Shown here: piece after piece, positions 1-8,783 of the stretch
Position numbering within the stretch: the first letter of the stretch is position 1
Layout of the letters: each line of letters starts with the position of its first letter
From: Rhizobium vallis
Lineage (GTDB): Bacteria; Pseudomonadota; Alphaproteobacteria; Rhizobiales; Rhizobiaceae
Direction of reading: 5' to 3'
DNA: 64,000 nt
Assembly (NCBI RefSeq): GCF_003985155.1
Contig: NZ_ML133695.1
Location: 1 to 64,000 of the forward strand
Notes under the pieces: model-generated
What the model was told of the DNA's origin: nothing
Database searches by the model: none
The model's input: the letters and a program-made list of their open reading frames with translations, nothing else
Program-made: the position numbers and the translations under genes

Positions 1-93
1 ATGCACTATGATCTGGGATATATTGACCTGGAGCAGAGGACCTTGCAAACCATCGACAACCCGTTCGGCACGAGGTTGTCACCCATGTGTTAG
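1..93 (+). CDS. Insertion sequence transposase, C-terminal end (partial, left edge)
   Basis: Frame 1 is open from the window edge to a TAG at 91-93 and encodes about 30 residues, including HYDLGYIDLEQ and DNPFG. I recognise this as the usual tail of integrase-type (DDE, IS481/IS3-like) transposases that end in a YDLGY...NPF segment. Only the tail is inside the window, so completeness cannot be judged. The direct repeats that follow look like the end of the element. The family assignment is from memory of the tail motif only. Confidence 0.5.
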   Translation: MHYDLGYIDLEQRTLQTIDNPFGTRLSPMC

Positions 94-121
94 GTACGCT
101 CTGTTACCTATGTCTCCGGTA
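77..121. repeat. Two imperfect 20-bp direct repeats at the putative IS end
   Basis: Positions 77-96 and 102-121 are imperfect copies of each other, about 15 of 20 identical, spaced 25 bp apart. Both contain an ACCyATGT core. They overlap and follow the transposase stop codon. Subterminal repeats of this kind mark the transposase-binding ends of IS21/IS481-like elements. I infer this is the right end of the IS whose body lies off the left edge. Confidence 0.4.
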
Positions 122-692
122 TGGACAGTCGTCGTCTGGTGCAGTTGAAAGGATACGAACCATCGACCCCTCACGTCGCGCGCAAGGCACTCAAAATTCG
201 AGGCCTCAGGCGTAAGCGTATTTATGGAACTTCCATGTATGTCGCCAGCACGCTTCGCAACGCGCCCCCGTCTCAACGTAATAGAATGGAATTCGGCGGC
301 CAGGACGCCGTCTTCATAGCGGTGGCAGATCTATCTCCTTCGGGGGATCGCTGCCACCTTTCGCTGGCCTCGCAACGTCATTGCCGTTCGTTTTGAATTC
401 AGGCGAGGCGAACAATGCTTAAATACTTTTTAAGGCACTCGTAATAAAAGCAAAGTGAAAAGCTCGGCAGGAGTTTCGTAGATATTGTCGCCTTCTCGCT
501 TGATTGCAGATTCTTCGAGGAAATCTCCAACAACGTTGGGGAAATGGCTGCTCTCCGTCCGTCGCACTATCCACCGTGCACAGGCCCAAGAACTTCACCG
601 TGTTGCCCGTAACGTTGCGGCAACAACCGCAAACAATTGGGAAGAGTTTTGATATCCATCGCCGGATGATGATCAATCCGGTCGGCTAATCC
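122..692. other. Gene-free stretch between the IS end and the GGDEF-EAL gene
   Basis: No open frame here has a recognisable motif or a good ribosome-binding site; the short frames at 121-396 and 504-689 look random. It presumably carries the promoter of the downstream c-di-GMP gene. I see no convincing promoter, RNA or terminator. Confidence 0.4.
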
Positions 693-2951
693 ATGAGGGA
701 CCTGACACACTGCTCGGCCGAGCAGCCAACGCGACATAGGCCCATGCCACTCGACGAAATCTGCAGAATTCAGGCGCTTCACGAAGCGAGGATTCTGGAC
801 ACGCCACCATCCTCAGAGTTCGATTCCATAGTAGAATTAGCGCGCTGCATGTCCGATTGTCCGATCGCACTCATTTCCCTCGTTGATACGGACCGCCAAT
901 GGTTCAAGGCCAAGGTGGGCGTCGCGTTCGGACAGGCGCCCCGCGAACATTCGTTCTGCGGCCCGGTCGTGGAAACGGCCTCGGCGTTGATCGTTGAAGA
1001 CGCAGCACGCGATGCGAGATTTGCCTCAAATATCTTTGTAGCAGGCCCCTCGAAGGTAACGTTTTATGCCGGCGTGCCCCTGATGGAGGGGGAAGTGTGT
1101 TTCGGCAGTCTGTGTGTGATGGACACAAAATCGCGCGCGTTCGGCGAGCCGGATCAAACGAAACTGGAGCGGCTTGCAACTGTTGCGGTCGGATTGATCC
1201 GCGAGCAGAGGCAGACGTTGCTGTTGAGTGAGCAGCGCCGCGAGCTGGAACTCAAGCAGGCCCGTTTCGAACAGACGGAACGTTCCGCCAAGGTTGGCGG
1301 ATTCGAAATGGATCTGCAGACTGGCGCCCTCGTCTGGTCCGATCAAATCTATCGCACCGTCGGCCTGCCGGTCGGTCTGCCGTTGACACCCGATATCGTG
1401 ATTGGATGCTATGCTCCGGAAGAGCGCGAAGGCGTAAGGACAAGGATCAAAAATGCGCTTACTGGCGCCGGCACCGGTGTGGACAAAGAATACAGGATCA
1501 TCACGCCGGAAGGCGAAGACAGATGGGTGCACATCGTCAGCGACATAGAAATGATCGACGGTCAACCTCGGCGGCTCTTTGGCATTCTTCAGGATGTCTC
1601 CGAGAGAGTGCGGTATGAACGTCGGCTTCTCAAGACTGCGAACACCGATAGCCTGACAGGGCTTGGAAACCGTACTGCTTTTGTCGCTCAACTCAATGCG
1701 GCCACCGAAAAGCACGCTTCTTCAATGGGATTGTTGCTTATCGATGTCGACCACCTCAAACAAATCAACGACACGCTCGGTCACGCTCTAGGCGATATCG
1801 TCCTCAAGGAAGTTGCAGCGCGGCTTTCAGAGAAGATCGTCCGCCGCGGCCAGGCCTTTCGTCTGGGGGGCGATGAATTTGCGGTGTTGATCGAAGACAA
1901 TATGAGTGCACGGAGGATGGCGGGGCTGGCGCGCAGCATCATTGAACATGTCGCGCGACCACTTCACGTCGATGGCTCCACGATCATTCCCAAAGTCACC
2001 GTAGGGGGAGCCATATTCGAGGCGGGTATGGATGGGGCGTCGCTTTCGCAGAACGCCGACTTCGCCCTCTATCACGCCAAAGAAACGAGGCGGGGCAGCT
2101 ATGTCCAATTCGAACCCTGTCTGCGCACTCGGATTTCCTCTCGGATCGAAAAGACCAGGGAGGTCGAGCACGCATTGGTGGAAGGCCGGTTGTTGCCCTA
2201 TTACCAGCCTATCATCCTGAGCGCCAATGGCGACGTGATCGGTTTCGAAGCATTGGTGCGAATGAAGCGAGATGATGGCTCCATCGTATCTGCGGGCGAC
2301 TTCCATGAAGCGTTGGACGACCCACATCTCAGCCACCGCGTGACCTCGACCATGGTGGCCCAAATCGCCGCGGACTTGCAAAGATGGTCAGATCAGGGGC
2401 TATCGATCGCGCGCATTGGTCTCAATGTCAGCGCAGCGGACTTCAGCCGTGGCGATTTAGAAACCCGCATCAGTGCCGCCTTTGGCCCTCGAGGCATTCC
2501 GTTCGACAGGCTTACGATCGAGGTGACGGAAAGCGTGTTCATGCAAGGTGTCGAAGAGACAGTTGCCGGCACTCTACAGCGATTGCGCAAACGAGGAGTT
2601 CTGGTGGCGTTGGATGATTTCGGCACTGGATTCGCTTCGCTGACCCACCTTCGGAGCTTACCAGTCGATATCATCAAGATTGACAAAAGTTTCATCGATA
2701 TGATGGCTCATGACGCATCGAGCCTCGCTATTGTCGAGTTGGTCCTCGACCTCGCTCGAAAGCTTAAGCTGAAGGTAACCGCCGAAGGGGTGGAGCAGTT
2801 TGGCCAAGCTCATAGTTTGCTCGAACTCGGCTGTACCTCTTTACAGGGCTATCTCTTCGGAAAGCCGATGCCCCAGGACAAAGTTAAAGATTTCCTTGAA
2901 GAGCGTGCACTGACGCTACATGCAGTCAGTGAAAACCCGGTGGCTGCATAG
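693..2951 (+). CDS. GAF-PAS-GGDEF-EAL cyclic-di-GMP signalling protein
   Basis: A 752-residue cytoplasmic sensor likely to make and/or break cyclic di-GMP. A GAF domain occupies roughly residues 20-175 and starts with the usual ILDTPP...FD pattern. A PAS domain follows (about 190-305, ending LQDVSERVRYE). Then comes a GGDEF domain (NTDSLTGLGNR near 314, intact RLGGDEF near 389) and an EAL domain (GFEALVR near 517, DDFGTG near 640). Both catalytic signatures are intact; the RxxD inhibitory site before GGDEF is not. There are no membrane segments. ATG 744 (MPLDEICRIQ) is an alternative start because GAF homology begins right after it. It stands alone between an IS remnant and the aromatic island; the ligand is unknown. 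Confidence 0.93.
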   Translation: MRDLTHCSAEQPTRHRPMPLDEICRIQALHEARILDTPPSSEFDSIVELARCMSDCPIALISLVDTDRQWFKAKVGVAFGQAPREHSFCGPVVETASALIVEDAARDARFASNIFVAGPSKVTFYAGVPLMEGEVCFGSLCVMDTKSRAFGEPDQTKLERLATVAVGLIREQRQTLLLSEQRRELELKQARFEQTERSAKVGGFEMDLQTGALVWSDQIYRTVGLPVGLPLTPDIVIGCYAPEEREGVRTRIKNALTGAGTGVDKEYRIITPEGEDRWVHIVSDIEMIDGQPRRLFGILQDVSERVRYERRLLKTANTDSLTGLGNRTAFVAQLNAATEKHASSMGLLLIDVDHLKQINDTLGHALGDIVLKEVAARLSEKIVRRGQAFRLGGDEFAVLIEDNMSARRMAGLARSIIEHVARPLHVDGSTIIPKVTVGGAIFEAGMDGASLSQNADFALYHAKETRRGSYVQFEPCLRTRISSRIEKTREVEHALVEGRLLPYYQPIILSANGDVIGFEALVRMKRDDGSIVSAGDFHEALDDPHLSHRVTSTMVAQIAADLQRWSDQGLSIARIGLNVSAADFSRGDLETRISAAFGPRGIPFDRLTIEVTESVFMQGVEETVAGTLQRLRKRGVLVALDDFGTGFASLTHLRSLPVDIIKIDKSFIDMMAHDASSLAIVELVLDLARKLKLKVTAEGVEQFGQAHSLLELGCTSLQGYLFGKPMPQDKVKDFLEERALTLHAVSENPVAA

Positions 2952-3020
2952 GCAAATAACACTGCCAGACGGCTCACCATTATCCCTGGAGCCGGGCTCA
3001 TCGTCGCGACAGTAGCCTGC

Positions 3021-3047
3021 TTTAATATAATGAAACGATATATTAAA
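3021..3047. promoter_or_regulatory. Perfect 9-bp inverted repeat in the promoter region of aromatic island A
   Basis: TTTAATATA (3021-3029) and TATATTAAA (3039-3047) form a perfect inverted repeat with a 9-nt spacer, about 65 bp upstream of the SDR start codon, in a locally AT-rich stretch. This fits an operator overlapping the promoter of the SDR-transporter operon. The binding factor is unknown; the nearest LysR gene lies 9 kb downstream. Confidence 0.4.
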
Positions 3048-3112
3048 TTTGAGAAAAATCATCAAATCGAGTGTCCGCCGCTGCTAGCTTCCCTGTAATC
3101 GGGAGGAGAAGA

Positions 3113-3931
3113 ATGGCGACATTGCAAGAGATGTTCGACGTTCGTGGCAAGTCAGTCATCGTCACCGGCGGCGCGAGCGGTATCGGTCGCGCTTATGCCG
3201 AGGTCATGGCGGACAACGGCGCGCGGGTCTGCATTTTCGATCTCAATCCAACGCTGCTCGACAGCGTCGTGGCAGAACTCAGGACCAATGGCGGCGATGT
3301 GTGGGGACAGGTGGTCGACGTGGCCGACCGTCCGCGCATGAAGGAGGCATTCGATGCCGTGGCTGAGCGGCATGGCCGGATCGACGTGGTCTTTGCCAAC
3401 GCCGGTATCGACGCCGGGCCGGGTTTCCTGTCGACGACCGGCGGTCGCATCCCGGAGGGGGCGATCGACGTGCTCGACGATCACCACTGGGACCGGGTCA
3501 TCGAGGTCAACCTTTCGTCCGTCTACACGACCGTAAAGCATTCCGCGCGTCACATGAAGGAGACCGGCGGCGGCAGGATCATCGTCACCTCGTCCATTGC
3601 TGCCCAGATCAACGAGGCGATCGTCGGCACGCCCTATATGCCGGCCAAGGCGGGCGTCGATCATTTCGTCCGGCAGATGGCGATGGAACTGGGGATGTTC
3701 GGCATCCTCGTCAACTGCATCTCGCCCGGTCCGTTCATGACCAATATTGCCGGCGGCCGGCTGAAGATCCCCGCCGACCGGAAGGCCTTCGAGGAGCAGT
3801 CGCTGATCGGCAGGATCGGCGACACGGAGGATATCAAGGGCCTGGCGCTTTATCTGGCCTCACCCTGCTCGTCCTACGTCACCGGCAGCCAGATCGTGAT
3901 CGACGGAGGTTCGATGAACCGCATCAAGTGA
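3113..3931 (+). CDS. SDR-family NAD(P)-dependent oxidoreductase
   Basis: A 272-residue classical short-chain dehydrogenase. It has the Rossmann motif TGGASGIG near the N terminus, FANAG in the centre, a catalytic Ser in TSSIAA, and a YMPAK catalytic Tyr/Lys. The C terminus ends with the family's GSQIVIDGG. ATG 3113 is chosen because GGGAGGAG precedes it; an upstream in-frame GTG at 3071 lacks one. It is the first gene of the plus-strand operon that leads into an ABC importer, so it probably oxidises or reduces an intermediate of the imported compound. The substrate cannot be told from sequence. Confidence 0.92.
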   Translation: MATLQEMFDVRGKSVIVTGGASGIGRAYAEVMADNGARVCIFDLNPTLLDSVVAELRTNGGDVWGQVVDVADRPRMKEAFDAVAERHGRIDVVFANAGIDAGPGFLSTTGGRIPEGAIDVLDDHHWDRVIEVNLSSVYTTVKHSARHMKETGGGRIIVTSSIAAQINEAIVGTPYMPAKAGVDHFVRQMAMELGMFGILVNCISPGPFMTNIAGGRLKIPADRKAFEEQSLIGRIGDTEDIKGLALYLASPCSSYVTGSQIVIDGGSMNRIK

Positions 3932-4011
3932 GGCGATCGCCGCGTCTGGGAGGACCGGCCATCGACGAATGTGCGTGCATACGACAAGAACACCAGAGGG
4001 AGGAGACCAAG

Positions 4012-5310
4012 GTGGACCTGAAGACAAAATTTGCGCGGCCATCCCGCCGGACCGTGCTCAAGAGCATGGGTGCCGGCCTTGCCACCGCGGCGCTCGGCGC
4101 GCCGATGATTGCCAGGGCGCAATCGGCCGGGACGATCAAGCTCGGCTTCGTGACGCCGACGACCGGCCCGCTCGCCTTGTTCGGCGAGACCGATGGTTGG
4201 GCGGCGGAAAAGATCAAGGCCACGCTGAAGGACGGCCTTCAGACAGCGGCCGGCAAGTTCGATGTCGAAATTTTGATCCGCGACAGCCAGTCCGACCCGA
4301 ACCGTGCCGCCGAGGTCGCCGGTGACCTGATCCTGAACGATGGCGTGCATCTGCTGCTGCCGGCCTCGACGACCGACACCGTCAGTCCTTCGGCCGACCA
4401 GGCGGAGCTCAACGAATGCCCGTGCCTGTCGACCGGCGCACCCTGGCAGGCGGTGATCTTTCCGCGCGGCGGCAAGGACAAGCCGTTCAACTGGACGTAC
4501 CATTTCTTCTGGGGCCTCGACGAGGCCCTCAACACCTTTGTCGGCCTGTGGAACACGCTCGACACAAATCGCAAGGTGGGCATGCTGTTCCCGCAGAACG
4601 CCGATGGCGAGACCTGGGGCAACAACGACTACGGCCTGCCCGCGCCGACACAGAAGGCCGGCTTTGAAATCACTGTTCCCGGCTTCTTCCAGCCGCGCAC
4701 CAATGATTATTCGGCGCAGATCGCCGCGTTCAAGAATTCCGGCTGCGAAATTGTCGGCGGCATCACCTATCCCGACGATCTCAAGACCTTCATCAATCAG
4801 TGCGCTCAGCAGGGCTATAAACCGAAGGCCGTCACCGTCGCCGCAGCGCTGCTCTTCCCCGGTGGCGTGCAGGCGCTCGGACCGCTCGGCGACGGCATGT
4901 CGTCCGAGGTCTGGTGGACGCCCGCCTTCCCGTTCAAGTCGACACTGTCGGGCCAGGTGAGCCGGGAGATCGCAGACCAGTGGGAGAAGGAGACCAAGAA
5001 GCAGTGGACGCAGCCGCTCGGCTACAGCCACGCGATCTGGGAAGTGGCCCTCGACATCCTCAAGCGCGCCTCCAACCCGCTCGACCGCACCTCGATCCGC
5101 GACGCCATGGTCAAGACCAAGATCGATACCCTGATCGGCAAGGTCGATTTCTCCAGTGGTCCGCACAAGAATGTCTCGACGACGCCGATTTTCGGCGGCC
5201 AGTGGGTCAAGGGCGGGACGTGGCCCTACGACCTGAAGATCGTCGACAATACCGTCAACAAGCTGTTCGAACCCGAGCAGAAGATGAAGGTGATCCACTG
5301 GGCAGGTTGA
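4012..5310 (+). CDS. ABC transporter substrate-binding protein, Leu/Ile/Val (HAAT) type, Tat-exported
   Basis: A 432-residue periplasmic type-I binding protein. The N terminus has a twin-arginine signal (SRRTVLKSMGAGLATAA, then cleavage near ARAQ), suggesting folded export. The mature part has the LivJ/AmiC-like fold (KLGFVTPTTGPLALFGE, and DSQSDPNRAAEVA). GTG 4012 is used because GGGAGGAG lies 8 bp upstream and translation begins just before the Tat motif. It is clearly paralogous to the protein at 15507. Partner ATPases and permeases follow. From the catabolic genes downstream, the ligand is probably an aromatic acid or phenol. Confidence 0.9.
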   Translation: MDLKTKFARPSRRTVLKSMGAGLATAALGAPMIARAQSAGTIKLGFVTPTTGPLALFGETDGWAAEKIKATLKDGLQTAAGKFDVEILIRDSQSDPNRAAEVAGDLILNDGVHLLLPASTTDTVSPSADQAELNECPCLSTGAPWQAVIFPRGGKDKPFNWTYHFFWGLDEALNTFVGLWNTLDTNRKVGMLFPQNADGETWGNNDYGLPAPTQKAGFEITVPGFFQPRTNDYSAQIAAFKNSGCEIVGGITYPDDLKTFINQCAQQGYKPKAVTVAAALLFPGGVQALGPLGDGMSSEVWWTPAFPFKSTLSGQVSREIADQWEKETKKQWTQPLGYSHAIWEVALDILKRASNPLDRTSIRDAMVKTKIDTLIGKVDFSSGPHKNVSTTPIFGGQWVKGGTWPYDLKIVDNTVNKLFEPEQKMKVIHWAG

Positions 5311-5388
5311 GCCCGGGCGCCTTGGGCGTTGCGGCCGGGCGCAAGCCCGCCCGCAACCCGCAGACCTATCCCGAATGCCTGAAAACCC

Positions 5389-5418
5389 GGCGGGCGGCGC
5401 GTGAACGCGCCTGCCGCC
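5389..5418 (+). other. Imperfect GC-rich hairpin between binding-protein and ATPase genes
   Basis: Positions 5389-5402 and 5405-5418 are complementary at 12 of 14 positions, giving a strong stem with a short loop and no T-tract. Stems of this sort after a binding-protein gene often stabilise its mRNA or reduce read-through, so that the binding protein exceeds the membrane subunits. That role is inference. Confidence 0.35.
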
Positions 5419-5437
5419 GCCCGGAGCGGAGGATCGA

Positions 5438-6163
5438 TTGAACGGCGTATTGCTAAAAGCGAGGGGATTGAGCAAATCCTTTGGCGCGCTCCGCGTCCTG
5501 CATGACATCAGCTTCGATGTCCAGCGCGGCGAGGTGCTGGGAATCCTTGGTCCGAACGGGGCGGGCAAGACCACACTGTTCAACCTGATCAGTGGCGACT
5601 TGCGAAACGATGCCGGCGAACTCGTGTTTGCCGGCGAGCGACTTGTCGGTCAGCCGCCCTATTCGCGCTGCAAGATCGGTATCGGCCGCACCTACCAGAT
5701 CCCCCGGCCGTATGTCGGCATGTCGACCTTCGAAAACCTGCTCGTGGCCGCCACCTTCGGCGGCGGGCGCACGGAGGCCCGGAGCTATGCGCTCTGCGCG
5801 CAGATTCTGCGCGATTGCGAACTGACCGACAAGGCCAACCGCTCGGCCGGATCGCTGACGCTGCTCGACCGCAAGCGGCTGGAACTGGCCCGCGCCATGG
5901 CCTCGAGCCCGAGCCTGTTGCTGCTCGACGAAATTGCCGGCGGATTGACCGACGAAGAAGGCAAGGCGCTCGTGCAACTGATCCACCGCATCCGCGAGCG
6001 CGGCGTCACCATCGTCTGGATCGAGCATGTCCTGCATGCCCTGCTGGCCGTGGCCGACCGGATCATGGTGCTGAACTTCGGCGAAAAGATCGCCGAGGGG
6101 CTGCCTGATGACGTCATCAAGAACCCGGAAGTCCGGCGCGTCTATATGGGGGTCGAGGCATGA
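5438..6163 (+). CDS. ABC transporter ATP-binding protein, LivG type
   Basis: 241 residues with Walker A GPNGAGKTT, Q-loop region, Walker B LLLLDEIAGGL and the switch His in WIEHV. The IGRTYQIPRPY segment is typical of LivG. The signature is atypical (SLTLLDRKRLELARA instead of LSGGQ), as is common in this subfamily. It starts at TTG 5438 preceded by GGAGGA. It pairs with the LivF-type ATPase, whose start overlaps its stop (ATGA at 6160), and energises the two permeases that follow. Confidence 0.93.
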   Translation: MNGVLLKARGLSKSFGALRVLHDISFDVQRGEVLGILGPNGAGKTTLFNLISGDLRNDAGELVFAGERLVGQPPYSRCKIGIGRTYQIPRPYVGMSTFENLLVAATFGGGRTEARSYALCAQILRDCELTDKANRSAGSLTLLDRKRLELARAMASSPSLLLLDEIAGGLTDEEGKALVQLIHRIRERGVTIVWIEHVLHALLAVADRIMVLNFGEKIAEGLPDDVIKNPEVRRVYMGVEA

Positions 6164-6891
6164 CGGGAAAGACGCTTCTCTCCACCCACGATCTCAAGGC
6201 CCGCTATGGCGACTTTCAGGCGCTTTACGGCGTCGATCTCGAAATCGCAGAGGGCGAGGTCGTCGCGCTGATCGGCGCTAACGGTGCCGGCAAATCGACG
6301 CTGTTGAAGTCGATCATGGGGCTGATCAAGGTCGCACCTGACATGGTGCGCCTCGACGGTCGGGCGGTCGGCGGCAGCAGGCCGCACCATATGGTGGCCG
6401 ACGGGGTGGCGATCGTACCCGAAGGCCGCCGGCTGTTTGCCGGCATGTCCGTGCTCGACAACCTGCGCGTGGCCGTCGACCATGCCGCGCCCGGCCGCGG
6501 CGATGTCTGGACGATCGAGCGCATCTATGCGCTGTTTCCGATCCTTAGGGAAAAGCAGGCGGCACCGGTCCAGTCCCTCTCCGGCGGCCAGCAGCAGATG
6601 GTGGCGATCGGCCGCGCGCTGCTAAACCAGCCGCGCCTGCTGCTCTGTGATGAGATCAGCCTCGGCTTAGCACCGAAGGTGATCAAGGAAATCTACCAAT
6701 CCATCCCGTCGATTTCGGGGAACGGCACGGCCATCGTGCTGGTCGAACAGGATGTCGGCCTCGCCAAGTCCGCCTCGGACCGGCTCTATTGCATGCTGGA
6801 AGGCCGCGTCACGCTGACCGGCCGCTCGGCGGACATGTCGCGCGAGGCGATCGGCGAAGCCTATTTCGGAGCATCCCATGCAGTGGCTTGA
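6160..6891 (+). CDS. ABC transporter ATP-binding protein, LivF type
   Basis: 243 residues. Walker A is GANGAGKST, the signature is SLSGGQQQMVAIGRAL and Walker B is LLLCDEISLGLAP, followed by VLVEQDV. The PEGRRLF segment is diagnostic of LivF. It overlaps the LivG gene by 4 bp and the permease gene that follows by 14 bp, indicating translational coupling. Confidence 0.94.
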   Translation: MTGKTLLSTHDLKARYGDFQALYGVDLEIAEGEVVALIGANGAGKSTLLKSIMGLIKVAPDMVRLDGRAVGGSRPHHMVADGVAIVPEGRRLFAGMSVLDNLRVAVDHAAPGRGDVWTIERIYALFPILREKQAAPVQSLSGGQQQMVAIGRALLNQPRLLLCDEISLGLAPKVIKEIYQSIPSISGNGTAIVLVEQDVGLAKSASDRLYCMLEGRVTLTGRSADMSREAIGEAYFGASHAVA

Positions 6892-7735
6892 CGGACTGGT
6901 CCAGGGCATTCTTCTCGGCGGCCTCTACGCACAATATGCGCTCGGCATGGCACTGATGTTCGGGGTCATGCGTATCGTCAACATCAGCCACGGCGACCTG
7001 ATGATCCTGCTGGCGCTCGTCGGCATCAGCCTCGCCTCGACCTTCGGCCTCGGCCCTTGGTCGGTGCTGATGGTCCTCGTCGCGCTCGGCGGCATCATCG
7101 GCGTCATCCTCCAGCGACTGATCCTAAACCGCGTCGTCGGTGCCGACCCGTTGCCGTCTCTGATCGCCACATTCGGCCTATCGATCGCGCTGCAGAACGC
7201 AATGCTGCAGGTCTGGTCCGCGGATACGCGCTCGCTGCAGAGCGACGGCCTTGCCCAGGCCTCCTTCCAGCTCGGGCCGCTTTTCGTCGGGGTACTGCCC
7301 GTGATCGTGCTCGTTACGGCCACCGCGCTGACGGCGGCTCTTGCGACCACGATGCAGTATACGCGCTTCGGGCGATCGCTGCGCGCGGCCTCCGCCGATG
7401 TCGAGGCGGCAGCGATGATCGGTATCGATCCGAAAGCCGTCTATACCGGCGCGACGGCACTTGCTGTCGGCATCCTGGGCTTCGCCGCTGTCTTTCAGTC
7501 GATGCGTTCGACGGTGTCGCCGGCCGATGGTGCCTTTCAGCTGATCTATGCCTTCGAGGCCGTCATCATCGGCGGCATGGGTTCGATCTGGGGCGCCTTC
7601 ATGGGTGCCATGGTGCTCGGCATCAGCCAGTCGATCGGGTTCCGTATCGATCCCGGCTTCGGCATCCTGGCGGGCCACCTCGTCTTCCTGCTCATTCTCG
7701 CACTGCGGCCGCAGGGCATTCTCGGAAAGGACTGA
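6878..7735 (+). CDS. ABC transporter permease, LivH type
   Basis: 285 residues with about eight hydrophobic segments. It opens with the LivH hallmark GILLGGLYAQYALGMALMFGVM and NISHGDLM, and contains the cytoplasmic coupling region RAASADVEAAAMIGID. The FEAVIIGGMGSIWGAFMGA motif lies near the C terminus. It is an inner-membrane subunit of the importer whose binding protein is at 4012. Confidence 0.94.
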   Translation: MQWLDGLVQGILLGGLYAQYALGMALMFGVMRIVNISHGDLMILLALVGISLASTFGLGPWSVLMVLVALGGIIGVILQRLILNRVVGADPLPSLIATFGLSIALQNAMLQVWSADTRSLQSDGLAQASFQLGPLFVGVLPVIVLVTATALTAALATTMQYTRFGRSLRAASADVEAAAMIGIDPKAVYTGATALAVGILGFAAVFQSMRSTVSPADGAFQLIYAFEAVIIGGMGSIWGAFMGAMVLGISQSIGFRIDPGFGILAGHLVFLLILALRPQGILGKD

Positions 7736-7739
7736 GATC

Positions 7740-8783
7740 GTGACCCACGCGCTCGCAACCGCACAAGGCCCGGCCGACACTACCGAACTTCCGCCGGTCC
7801 GCGTCCAGCGCCAGACCGTTTCCGGCGTCATTGCCATGGGGCTGGGCATAGTCGCGCTCTTCACCGTCGCCTCGATGCCGCTCTGGGCAAGCCAGGGCCT
7901 GATCCGCGATGTGGTCGAACTCTGCTGCTACATCGCCGTTGCCCAGATGTGGAACCTGCTTGCCGGCTATGCGGGACTGGTGTCGGTCGGCCAACAGGTC
8001 TTCGTCGGCGTGGCTGCCTACATGATGTTCGTGATGGCACAGCTCTGGGGCATCAATCCATTTGTCGCCGTCATGCTGGCGATGATCGCGCCGGCCCTGC
8101 TCGCCATTCCCACCTATGGTCTGCTGCACAGGCTCGATGGCCCCTATTTCGCGATCGGTACCTGGGTCGTCGCCGAAGTGCTGCGGCTTGCGACCTCGGT
8201 CTTCGGCTATGTCAACGGCGGGGCAGGAATGAGCCTGCGCGTCATGACCAGTTATTCGCCGATGGAACGCGCTGTCGGCGTTTCGCTCCTCTGTGCGCTG
8301 ATGCTGCTCGTAACCGTCGGCGGTCCCTATTGGCTCCTGCGCTCGCGCTACGGCCTGGCGTTGATCGCCATGCGTGATAATCCGGTCGCGGCAGCAAGCC
8401 AGGGTGTGAATGTCGGCCGGCTGCGCTTCCTGATCTGGGTCGCCGCAGCTGTCGGAACCGGTCTTGCGGGCGCCATCTACTTCATGGCTCAGCTGCGCAT
8501 CACGCCACCTTCTGCCTATGATCCGAACTGGGCCAGCATCGCGATCTTCATCGTCATGGTCGGCGGTCTTGGATCGCTGGAAGGCGTGCTGATCGGGGCG
8601 CTGGTCTACTTCTTCGCCGAACGCTGGTTCGGCCAGTATGGCGCGACCTATATGGTTGTGCTCGGCCTGCTCACTCTTTTCATGGCGCTTTTCGCGCGCG
8701 GCGGCATCTGGGGCCTGATCTGCAAGGTCGTCGACGCCCCCTGGTTTCCGACACGACGAAGGCTGGTGGAGGATCGGACATGA
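7740..8783 (+). CDS. ABC transporter permease, LivM type
   Basis: 347 residues with multiple membrane helices and the LivM signature NLLAGYAGLVSVGQQVFVG. It also has the coupling segment AMRDNPVAAASQGVN and MVGGLGSLEG. GTG 7740 is taken as the start: it lies 4 bp after the LivH stop, whereas further upstream in-frame codons fall inside livH. The stop overlaps the next gene's ATG (8780). It completes the five-gene importer of island A. Confidence 0.92.
   Translation: MTHALATAQGPADTTELPPVRVQRQTVSGVIAMGLGIVALFTVASMPLWASQGLIRDVVELCCYIAVAQMWNLLAGYAGLVSVGQQVFVGVAAYMMFVMAQLWGINPFVAVMLAMIAPALLAIPTYGLLHRLDGPYFAIGTWVVAEVLRLATSVFGYVNGGAGMSLRVMTSYSPMERAVGVSLLCALMLLVTVGGPYWLLRSRYGLALIAMRDNPVAAASQGVNVGRLRFLIWVAAAVGTGLAGAIYFMAQLRITPPSAYDPNWASIAIFIVMVGGLGSLEGVLIGALVYFFAERWFGQYGATYMVVLGLLTLFMALFARGGIWGLICKVVDAPWFPTRRRLVEDRT

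Noticed and set aside
2952..3112. A rho-independent terminator after the first GGDEF-EAL gene
   Set aside because: Only a 5-bp GAGCC/GGCTC stem was found with no T-tract; too weak.
3874..5583. A 569-codon minus-strand frame opposite the first binding protein
   Set aside because: Antisense shadow; low-complexity Arg/Gly/Leu-rich translation and no motif.
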